DNA from: Spectribacter hydrogenoxidans
Lineage (GTDB): Bacteria > Pseudomonadota > Gammaproteobacteria > Nevskiales > Salinisphaeraceae
Direction of reading: 5' to 3'
DNA: 64,000 nt
NCBI RefSeq assembly: GCF_031846275.1
Contig: NZ_JAVRIB010000005.1
Span: 124,001-188,000 of the forward strand
Part shown: positions 8,278 through 15,556 of the stretch, piece after piece
How positions within the stretch are numbered: the first letter of the stretch is position 1
Layout: every line of letters starts with the position of its first letter
Made by a program: the position numbers and the translations under genes
The notes under the pieces: generated by a model
The model's database searches: none
The model's input: only the letters and a program-made list of their open reading frames with translations
What the model was told of the DNA's origin: nothing

Positions 8278-8700
8278 ATGAACGCGTCTTCCAAGTCCGA
8301 CATGACCATCGGCCAGCTGGCCCGCCGCGCCGGCTCGGACGTGGAAACCATCCGCTACTACGAACGTCGCGGCCTGCTGCCGCCGCCCCCGCGATCCGGC
8401 AATGGCTACCGCCGGTATCCGCCGGACGCGGCCCGCCGGCTGCGATTCATCCGGCGGGCCAAGACCCTGGGCTTCACCCTGGCCGAGATCGGCGAACTGC
8501 TAAGCCTGCGGGAAGCCGGCAACAACCGGGCCGCCGTGAAGGAGCTGGCCCGGGCCAGGCTGGCGGACCTGGACGCGCGACTGGCCGACCTTCAGCGCAT
8601 GCGCGACGCCCTGGCGGATCTGGACCAGCGCTGCACCGGGCACGGCACCGTCAGCGGCTGCCCCATCATCGAAGCGCTCGATCAGGAGACAACAGCATGA
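8278..8700 (+). CDS. MerR-family metal-responsive transcriptional activator
   Basis: A roughly 140-residue MerR regulator. The winged helix-turn-helix begins MTIGQLARRAG and contains ETIRYYERRGLLPPP; a dimerisation helix follows. The C-terminus has CTGHGTVSGC, two Cys nine positions apart as in mercuric MerR (C117/C126). The position of MerR's third ligand (C82) is Asn-Arg here, so the metal or inducer is uncertain. The start is unclear. GTG 8263 and ATG 8269 overlap the promoter, ATG 8278 would be almost leaderless, and ATG 8302 gives the shortest conserved protein. Its stop overlaps the start of the DUF4396 gene (ATGA). Confidence 0.85.
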   Translation: MNASSKSDMTIGQLARRAGSDVETIRYYERRGLLPPPPRSGNGYRRYPPDAARRLRFIRRAKTLGFTLAEIGELLSLREAGNNRAAVKELARARLADLDARLADLQRMRDALADLDQRCTGHGTVSGCPIIEALDQETTA

Positions 8701-9167
8701 ACAACACCGCAACCGATCAGACCTGCGAACACGGCGGCCACACCAGCGGGCTGTTCAAGTCTTCGGCTCACGTCACCCTGCACTGCCTGACCGGCTGCGG
8801 TATCGGCGAGCTGCTGGGGTTGGTCATCGGCACGCTGGCCGGCTGGGGCGCGTTCGCGACCATGAGTCTCGCGGTGGTCCTGGCCTTCGTGGTCGGCATC
8901 AGCCTGGCGGCGGTCACGGTCATGCGTAATCACGGTCTGGCCCTGGGCGCGGCGCTGGCGACCGTCTGGCTGGGCGAGGTGGCCTCGATTTCCGTGATGG
9001 AGATTGCCATGAACGGCATCGATTACGCTGTGGGCGGCGTGCAGGCCGGGTCGCTGGCGGCGCCGATATTCTGGATCGGCTTCGGCCTGGCCCTGCCCTG
9101 CGGGTATCTCGCGGCCTGGCCGGTGAACTACTGGCTGCTCACCCGCAATCTCAAGCATTGTCACTGA
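8697..9167 (+). CDS. DUF4396 membrane protein, probable metal-linked target of MerR
   Basis: A 156-residue polytopic membrane protein with about four transmembrane segments. The signature HCLTGCGIGELLGLVIGT near residues 29-46 matches the DUF4396 family as I recall it. The ends are rich in metal ligands: CEHGGH near residue 10 and a terminal KHCH. The gene overlaps the MerR gene by 4 nt, so the pair is translationally coupled and the promoter at 8240 should drive both. This suggests metal transport or tolerance, but I know of no proven function for the family. Confidence 0.75.
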   Translation: MNNTATDQTCEHGGHTSGLFKSSAHVTLHCLTGCGIGELLGLVIGTLAGWGAFATMSLAVVLAFVVGISLAAVTVMRNHGLALGAALATVWLGEVASISVMEIAMNGIDYAVGGVQAGSLAAPIFWIGFGLALPCGYLAAWPVNYWLLTRNLKHCH

Positions 9168-9245
9168 GCACATCCGCCAGATTTATTTCCCGCGGCCGTT
9201 TGGGCTATGCTCGCGGCCGTTCCAGCTGATTTTCCGGAGACCCGC

Positions 9246-9992
9246 GTGAGCCGCAAGACCCCCGACAATCCGCCGCCGCAGAACAGCCTGTTCCGGGCCC
9301 TCGTGGTACCCGTCGGCCTGTTCGTCGGGGCCATCGTCCTGGCCTTGCTGGTAATCACCTTTGGCGACCGCATCACCGGCGGTGGCGGCACCGACAGCAC
9401 CGCGAGCCGCGACGGCCGCACGCTGGACCCGCAGACCATGGAACAGCTCGCCACCGAATTCGACCGCCGCGGCGTGGCCTACGGGCCGGACGATGCGCCG
9501 GTGGTGGTGCGGGAATTCGCCGACTATCAGTGCCCGGCCTGCGCCGCCTTCGCGGATACTGCGGCGCGCATCCGCGAGAACTATGCCGACGAGGGCAAGG
9601 TGCGCTTCGTGTTCTACGACTTCCCGCTGCCCATGCATCAGCATGCGCGCCAGGCGGCGGCGGCGGCCCGCTGCGCCGGGCGGCAGGGCGAGTTCTGGGC
9701 GTACCACGAAGTTCTGTTCGAGCGGCAGTCCCGCTGGTCCTCGGCCGGTAACGTGACCAACGAGTTCCTCGACATGGCGGTGGAAAGCGGCGTCGACGCT
9801 GATGCCCTGGAACAGTGTCTGGACGAGGGTGCCGCCGATCAGCGAGTGGCCCAGAGCGCGGCGGTCGCCCAGCAACTGCGCGTGACGTCCACCCCGACAA
9901 CCATGGTGGGCAACAAGGTGTTCCCCGGGGTGGTCGATTACGACACCATTGCCGCCGAAATCGACGCCCAGCTGCGGACCGCGGGTCAGTAA
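9246..9992 (+). CDS. Membrane-anchored DsbA-family thioredoxin
   Basis: A 248-residue thiol-disulfide oxidoreductase. A transmembrane anchor (about residues 18-39) places the catalytic domain in the periplasm. The active site is CPAC at 96-99 within FADYQCPAC, and the cis-Pro loop reads TSTPTTMVGN near residue 217. This pattern is that of the DsbA/DsbG-like DSBA_Thioredoxin_4 group, which oxidises or isomerises cysteines in exported proteins. The GTG start has CGGAG 9 nt upstream. The stop overlaps by 7 nt the stop of the convergent DUF2474 gene. No DsbB partner is adjacent. Confidence 0.88.
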   Translation: MSRKTPDNPPPQNSLFRALVVPVGLFVGAIVLALLVITFGDRITGGGGTDSTASRDGRTLDPQTMEQLATEFDRRGVAYGPDDAPVVVREFADYQCPACAAFADTAARIRENYADEGKVRFVFYDFPLPMHQHARQAAAAARCAGRQGEFWAYHEVLFERQSRWSSAGNVTNEFLDMAVESGVDADALEQCLDEGAADQRVAQSAAVAQQLRVTSTPTTMVGNKVFPGVVDYDTIAAEIDAQLRTAGQ

Positions 9993-10135
9993 AGCAGGCT
10001 GATCAACGCCCGCAGGCCGTAGGCGCCTCCGCCGACGACAACGAGGCCGGCCAGCCACAGGCCGGCGAACCAGGCCAGCCGCTGCGGCCACGAACGCCGC
10101 ACCGGCGGCCGCGTTTCCTCATCCTGCCGGTTCAA
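9986..10135 (-). CDS. DUF2474 small membrane protein of the bd oxidase operon
   Basis: A 49-residue protein with a basic N-terminus, the motif SWPQRLAWFAGLWLAG and one transmembrane helix. This pattern fits the DUF2474 family, which follows CIO-type cydAB genes and is thought to play the role of CydX in stabilising the oxidase. The best start is TTG, which overlaps the cydB stop codon (TTGA), so the genes are translationally coupled. The only nearby ATG, 13 nt downstream, is out of frame. Automatic annotation would easily miss it. Confidence 0.7.
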   Translation of the reverse strand: MNRQDEETRPPVRRSWPQRLAWFAGLWLAGLVVVGGGAYGLRALISLLY

Positions 10136-11133
10136 TGGTACCCCGTCGAGGCGGTAACCTTGCCGCGGAATACCCAGTACGAGTAAGCGGTGTAGAACAG
10201 GATGAAGGGCAGCAGCGCAACCAGCCCGACCAGCAGGAACCCCTGGGTGGCGGGCGGCGAGGCTGCGTTCCAGATGGTCAGGTGCGGCGGCAGGATATGC
10301 GGCCAGATGGAAATGGCCAGCCCCGCATAACCCACCGCGAACAGCCCCAGCGAGTACAGGAACGGCTTGAACGTGGCCCGTCGGCCCAGGCTGCGGTACA
10401 GCCCCGCGCACAGCGCCAGGGTGATAGCCGGCACCGGCAGCAACCAGACGATGTTGGGCCAGCCGAACCAGCGCTGGGCATAGGCGTCATCGAGAAACGG
10501 CACCCACAGGCTGACCAGCGCCATGAATACCACGACTGCGGCCAGCAGCGTGCGGCTCCAGCCGTAGGCGCGGGTCTGTAGCGGCCCTTCGGCCTTGATC
10601 ACCAGCCACGTGGCGCCGAGCAGCGCGTATCCCGCCACCAGCGCCAGCCCGGTCATCAGCGCGAAGGGGGAAAACCAGTCGAACGCCCCGCCCAGGTACT
10701 GGTTGTCGACCACGTTGATCCCGGCCACCAGCGCCCCGAGCGATACCCCCTGGCAGAAGGTCACCACCACCGAGCCGGCCTGGAAGGCGAAATTCCAGCC
10801 CCGCTTGTCGCGGGCCTTGAAGCGGAATTCGAACGCCACGCCGCGGAAGATCAGGGCCATGAGCATCAGCGACAGCGGCAGGTACAGCGCCGTCAGCATG
10901 GCCGAATAGACCGGTGGGAACGCCGCCAGCAGGCCGGCGCCGCCCAGCACCAGCCAGGTCTCGTTGCCGTCCCAGATGGGCGCGACGGAATTCATCATGA
11001 TGTCGCGCTCTTCTTCGTTGGCGGCCAGGCGAGAGAGCATGCCGATGCCCAGCACGAAGCCGTCCAGTAGCACGTACATGAATACGCCGAAACCGATGAT
11101 TCCGAACCAGATCAGGGGAAGCCATTCCACCAT
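10132..11133 (-). CDS. cydB: Cytochrome bd-type (CIO) ubiquinol oxidase subunit II
   Basis: A 333-residue multi-helix membrane protein. Near the N-terminus it shows DGFVLGIGML and, around residue 55, IWDGNETWLVLGGAG, both hallmarks of CydB/CioB. With CydA it forms the quinol oxidase that reduces oxygen to water at high affinity. The start lies 2 nt after the cydA stop, with GGAGG inside the end of cydA. The reading frame can be extended far upstream, but that part only mirrors cydA. Confidence 0.95.
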   Translation of the reverse strand: MVEWLPLIWFGIIGFGVFMYVLLDGFVLGIGMLSRLAANEEERDIMMNSVAPIWDGNETWLVLGGAGLLAAFPPVYSAMLTALYLPLSLMLMALIFRGVAFEFRFKARDKRGWNFAFQAGSVVVTFCQGVSLGALVAGINVVDNQYLGGAFDWFSPFALMTGLALVAGYALLGATWLVIKAEGPLQTRAYGWSRTLLAAVVVFMALVSLWVPFLDDAYAQRWFGWPNIVWLLPVPAITLALCAGLYRSLGRRATFKPFLYSLGLFAVGYAGLAISIWPHILPPHLTIWNAASPPATQGFLLVGLVALLPFILFYTAYSYWVFRGKVTASTGYH

Positions 11134-11135
11134 GG

Positions 11136-12512
11136 TCAATCCTCCGGAAGCTCGTCCGGCAGCGACATCGGCCGCGCCGGTGTCTTGAAGCCGGACGTGC
11201 GTGGCGGCGGTGCTTCCGGTCCCTGCCGGATCAGCCGCAGGATGTAGTACAGCCCGGCGCCGAACACCACCGAGTAGACGCACACGAAGGTGATCAGGCT
11301 GGCCGCCACCGCGCCGGCGGGAATCGGCGACACCGCGTCGGCGGTGCGCATCACCCCGTAGACCACCCAGGGCTGGCGTCCGATCTCGGCGGTAAACCAG
11401 CCGGCCAGCACCGCCACGAAGCCCGACGGCGCCATCCAGACCATGAAGCGGTGATACCAGCCCGGCTCGAACAGCCGGCCGCGCCACCACAGCCACAGGC
11501 CCCAGACTGCCGCCAGCAGCATCAGCATGCCCAGTGCCACCATCACCCGGAAAGCGTAGAACACCGGAATCACCGGCGGACGGTCTGCCACCGGAAAGGC
11601 GTCCAGCCCCACCACCTCGCCGTCAAGGTCGTGAGCCAGGATCAGACTGCCCAGTTTGGGGATGGCGATTTCGTAATGATTGGTCTCGGTCGCCGGATCT
11701 GGCACCGCGAACAGATACAGCGGGGCCCCGCGCCGGGTTTCCCAGTGGCCCTCCATCGCCGCTATTTTGGCCGGCTGGTGCTCCTGCACGTTCAGCCCGT
11801 GGAAATCGCCGGCCACGATCTGCAGCGGCGCGGTGATGGCGATGAAACCCACGCCCATGGCCAGCATCACCTTCGCCCCCTCGGGCGCAAGCCCACGGCG
11901 CAGGTACCAGGCCGCCACTCCCAGAATGACGAATGCCGTGGTCAGGTAGGCCGCCAGCACCATGTGGGCCAGGCGATAGGGAAACGACGGGTTGAACACG
12001 ATCGCCCACCAGTCGGTGGGATGGAAGATGCCGTCGCGCAGTTCGAAGCCCGCGGGCGTGTGCATCCAGGAATTGGCGGACAGAATCCAGAAGGTGGACA
12101 ACAACGTGCCCACCGCCACCATCACCGTGGCCAGGAAGTGCAGGCCACGGCCCACGCGATCCCAGCCGAACAGCATGATGCCGAGGAACGTCGCCTCCAG
12201 GAAGAAGGCCGTGAGCACCTCGTACGACAGCAGCGGGCCCAGCACATTGCCGGTGGCCTCGGCGAACACGCTCCAGTTGGTGCCGAACTGGAAGCTCATC
12301 ACGATGCCCGACACCACGCCCATGCCGAACGACACCGCGAATATCTTCACCCAGAAGCGATAGAGCCGGCGGAAGACATCCTTGCCGGTGCCCAGCCACA
12401 GACCTTCGAGCATGGCCAGCCAGCTTGCCAGCCCGATGGTGAAGGCCGGAAACAGGATGTGGAAGCTGACCACGAAGGCGAATTGCAGGCGGGAAAGAAG
12501 TAACGCATCCAT
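11136..12512 (-). CDS. cydA: Cytochrome bd-type (CIO) ubiquinol oxidase subunit I
   Basis: A 458-residue haem-bearing subunit. Visible ligands include His18 (FHILFPAF) and His183 (RLAHMVLA), with the conserved acids Glu98 and Glu106 in YEVLTAFFLEATF, and the GRQPW motif near residue 375. At 458 residues it is much shorter than E. coli CydA (522). The quinol-binding Q-loop is short, as in cyanide-insensitive CioA. Such oxidases help respiration under low oxygen, sulfide or cyanide stress. A 14-bp palindrome lies just upstream of its start. Confidence 0.95.
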   Translation of the reverse strand: MDALLLSRLQFAFVVSFHILFPAFTIGLASWLAMLEGLWLGTGKDVFRRLYRFWVKIFAVSFGMGVVSGIVMSFQFGTNWSVFAEATGNVLGPLLSYEVLTAFFLEATFLGIMLFGWDRVGRGLHFLATVMVAVGTLLSTFWILSANSWMHTPAGFELRDGIFHPTDWWAIVFNPSFPYRLAHMVLAAYLTTAFVILGVAAWYLRRGLAPEGAKVMLAMGVGFIAITAPLQIVAGDFHGLNVQEHQPAKIAAMEGHWETRRGAPLYLFAVPDPATETNHYEIAIPKLGSLILAHDLDGEVVGLDAFPVADRPPVIPVFYAFRVMVALGMLMLLAAVWGLWLWWRGRLFEPGWYHRFMVWMAPSGFVAVLAGWFTAEIGRQPWVVYGVMRTADAVSPIPAGAVAASLITFVCVYSVVFGAGLYYILRLIRQGPEAPPPRTSGFKTPARPMSLPDELPED

Positions 12513-12525
12513 GGCAGGCCCCTGC

Positions 12526-12539
12526 TACCCCGTGGGGTA
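12526..12539. promoter_or_regulatory. 14-bp palindrome between cydA and the LuxR-type regulator gene
   Basis: TACCCCGTGGGGTA is a perfect palindrome 14 bp upstream of the cydA start codon, within a 230-bp divergent gap. It is a candidate operator for cydA; the bound protein is unknown. Confidence 0.35.
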
Positions 12540-12742
12540 TTAAGCCGAATGGCAGACAACTCGATATGCTACCGCATTGTGCGCCGCAGTAGAAAAGATT
12601 ACGGCCTGCTCAGTTGACGCTGACCGGTCCGGCACGGTTTAGTAGCGGCCACCATAACAATCGTCGCCGGCGCTGACAGTCGGCCCGATGCGCGCCACGC
12701 CCGCGGGCTGGCCCGCCGGATACCGTGCTTCCACCCGGCTGC

Positions 12743-15547
12743 ATGGTCGATGCGGGAGTTGCTCATGAATCCACCACCAACCCGGTGGCCGATCGTCGCC
12801 GAGGGGTGCCGCGGTTGAGTCACCGCCAGCGGCAATCGCGGCGGACGGGCGATCAGGTGATTGCTCACAAGCTGTTCGCACCGGCCGGCACGCCGGGCGC
12901 GGTGCGCCGGGATGCCATTCTGCAACGGATTCTCGGCCGCAACAGCCCGCGCGTGGTGCTGCTCCAGGCCCCCGCCGGTCACGGCAAGACCACCCTGCTG
13001 CAACAGGCCTGGAGCGCCTGCGACGCCCAGGGCATGCGCTGCGGCTGGCTGACCTTCGACGAGGCCGATAACGACATCACGCGCTTCGCTGCCCACATGC
13101 AGGCACTGGTGGATACCGTGGCGAGCCGGGAAGACGCGGAGGTTATGCCGACTCAGGCGCGGGGGCGTACCCAGCACGCGGACTGGCTGACCACGCAGCT
13201 GGTGGCCATCGGCCGCCCGGTGGCGCTGTTCCTGGACGAGTTCCAGACCCTGTCCAACCGCCCGGTCCTGAGCTTCTTCCGCAACCTGTTCGAATCGGTA
13301 CCGGCGGAGGTGCGCATTTTCGTGGGCACCCGCACCCTGCCGCGGGTCGGGCTGTCACGCCTCGAGGTGAATAACCGGGCGATGGTGATCCGGCCGGCGG
13401 ATCTGTGCTTTTCCCGGGACGAAGTGGCCCGCTTCTTCCAGGACGTCAGTGACCTGGGCATGCGGCCGGAGGAAACCGCCGCCATTCACGACCGCACCGA
13501 AGGCTGGCCCGCCGCGGTGCAGCTCTACCGGCTGTCGCTCGCCCAGCCGTCGGTACGCGAATCGCTGCGCGACATCGCCGATTTCCGGCCCCGCCCGCTG
13601 GCGGACTACCTGGCCGACAATGTGCTGCAGCTGCAGACCCCGGCGGTCCAGCAGTTCCTGCTGCAGAGCTCACTGCTCACGCGGCTGTCGGCGCCACTGT
13701 GCAATGCCGTGCTCGAACGCGACGACGCCCAGCGCATGCTGCAGACGCTGGAAAGCGCCGGCCTGTTCCTGCGCAGCCTCGACGCCGAAGGCTACTGGTT
13801 CAAATACCACACCCTGTTCTCCTCGTTCCTGGCCGACCAGTTGCAGGAACAGGACCCGGAGGCCGCCCGCCGCATCCACGAGCGGGCCGCCCGCTGGTTC
13901 CACGACCACGGCCTGCACGAGGAGGCCATCCACCATGCACTCGCCAGCGGCGACGCCGACTTCGGCGCCCGGATTCTGGACAGCTGGACCACCTTGCTGA
14001 TTGCCGAGGGCAATCTGATGACCGTGGAGCGCTGGAGCGAGCGCATCCCTGCGGCGCAGTTACGGGCCAACCCGGACCTGGTGGTCAAGATCGTCTGGGC
14101 GCTGACATTCCTGCGCCGGCACCGCAAGCTCGCCCCCCTGCTGGCCATGATCGAGGACATCCCCGCCACCGAGCGGGCCCGCATGCAGACCCATCCGGCC
14201 GTAGTGCTGTCGATGGCCGCGGTGGTCCGGGATGACATTCAGGAGGCCGCCGACATCGTGGCCACCATGGACGTGCGCGACAGCGAGGTCGAGGGCTTTC
14301 ACGCCTTCGAACTGGGGGCGGCGGCCAATCTGGAAGGCTATCTGGCGATGACCCGGGGCGAGTTCGAATCCGCCCGCGAAATCCTGTCGCTGGCCCGCGC
14401 CCACTCGGACCGCGGCGACGCCACCTTCAGCTGGGGCTATTCGGTGGGTACGGCCGCCATGAACATGCTGCTGCAGGGGCAGACGCAGGACGCCATCGGC
14501 ATGTTCCGGCAGTGTCTGGACGAGCCGCGGGTGCAGGTGGACGACTCCTTCGCCTCGGCCGCGATCGTGGCCTGCTACGTGCACGCCCTGTACGAGGTCG
14601 ATGACATCGACACCGCGCTGGACCAGTTCCGGCGTTATCACGATGTAATCGCCGACGCCGCGCTGCTGGACTATCTGGCGCTGGCGTATTTCTCCGCCGC
14701 CCGCATCCATGACAGCCGCGGCGACGGCAAGCGCGCCACCACCGTCCTCGAGGAGGCGGAAACCCTCGGCCATGCCAGTCGCTGGCCGCGGCTGCTGCGA
14801 CTGGTCGGCTGGGAGCGGGTACGCCGGGCACTGGCGGCTGACGAGGTCGACCACGCGCGGCGCATTGCCGCCGCGATCCAGGCCGAACCGGCGCCGCTAC
14901 CGACCGGGTGGCTGCCGTTTGCCGAGGACACCGCCGGCGAGGCCATCGGCAGGATCCGGCTGGGCCTGCGCGAGGCCAATCCGGAAGCGGCCATGCGCCT
15001 GATCTCGACCGAACAATCCGCAGCCACCGCCCAGGGGCGAACCCGGCGACAGATCAAGCTGCATATCCTGGAGGCCATCGGCCACCGCCGCCTCGACAAC
15101 ACCAACGCGGCCCATCGCTCGCTGCGACGGGCACTCAATCTGGCGGCGCCGGCCGGTCTGGTCCGGACCTTCCTGGAGGAAGGCCCGGCGGTGATCGACC
15201 TGCTGCGCAGCGATCTGGCAATACTGACCAGCAGCGCCGGCGTGGAAGGCGCCGAGGGCCCCGTGCAGCAGTTCGTGGTGCGCATTCTGGCCACCGCCGG
15301 CGTGGTGGATGCCGACGTGGTCCGCACCCCGGCCGGGGATCCCCACCGCCCGCTCGAACCCCTGACCGAACGCGAGAGCGAAATCCTGCAGTTGCTGGCC
15401 AACGGGGCCTCCAACAAGGACATCGCCCGTCACGTGTTCGTGTCCGAGAACACCGTGAAATTCCACCTCAAGAACATTTACTCGAAACTCGGGGTCAACA
15501 GCCGGGTGCAGGCGATCAGCGCCGCCCGGCACATGCAGCTGCTGTAG
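12743..15547 (+). CDS. MalT-like LuxR-family ATP-dependent transcriptional activator
   Basis: A large regulator (up to 934 residues) of the LAL/MalT type. A P-loop NTPase domain holds Walker A APAGHGKTT and Walker B VALFLDEFQTL. A long helical TPR-like sensor follows (about 350-800), and the C-terminus is a LuxR helix-turn-helix (LTERESEILQLLANGASNKD...VSENTVKFHLKNIYSKLGV). Such proteins bind ATP plus an inducer before activating transcription. The start is uncertain: ATG 12743 has no clear ribosome site, and GTG 12857 would place the typical HKLFAP motif at the N-terminus. It converges on a six-gene envelope cluster with only 9 bp between stops. Homologous regulators neighbour DUF1302/DUF1329 genes in pseudomonads, so that cluster is the likely target. 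Confidence 0.9.
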   Translation: MVDAGVAHESTTNPVADRRRGVPRLSHRQRQSRRTGDQVIAHKLFAPAGTPGAVRRDAILQRILGRNSPRVVLLQAPAGHGKTTLLQQAWSACDAQGMRCGWLTFDEADNDITRFAAHMQALVDTVASREDAEVMPTQARGRTQHADWLTTQLVAIGRPVALFLDEFQTLSNRPVLSFFRNLFESVPAEVRIFVGTRTLPRVGLSRLEVNNRAMVIRPADLCFSRDEVARFFQDVSDLGMRPEETAAIHDRTEGWPAAVQLYRLSLAQPSVRESLRDIADFRPRPLADYLADNVLQLQTPAVQQFLLQSSLLTRLSAPLCNAVLERDDAQRMLQTLESAGLFLRSLDAEGYWFKYHTLFSSFLADQLQEQDPEAARRIHERAARWFHDHGLHEEAIHHALASGDADFGARILDSWTTLLIAEGNLMTVERWSERIPAAQLRANPDLVVKIVWALTFLRRHRKLAPLLAMIEDIPATERARMQTHPAVVLSMAAVVRDDIQEAADIVATMDVRDSEVEGFHAFELGAAANLEGYLAMTRGEFESAREILSLARAHSDRGDATFSWGYSVGTAAMNMLLQGQTQDAIGMFRQCLDEPRVQVDDSFASAAIVACYVHALYEVDDIDTALDQFRRYHDVIADAALLDYLALAYFSAARIHDSRGDGKRATTVLEEAETLGHASRWPRLLRLVGWERVRRALAADEVDHARRIAAAIQAEPAPLPTGWLPFAEDTAGEAIGRIRLGLREANPEAAMRLISTEQSAATAQGRTRRQIKLHILEAIGHRRLDNTNAAHRSLRRALNLAAPAGLVRTFLEEGPAVIDLLRSDLAILTSSAGVEGAEGPVQQFVVRILATAGVVDADVVRTPAGDPHRPLEPLTERESEILQLLANGASNKDIARHVFVSENTVKFHLKNIYSKLGVNSRVQAISAARHMQLL

Positions 15548-15556
15548 CGGCTCACG

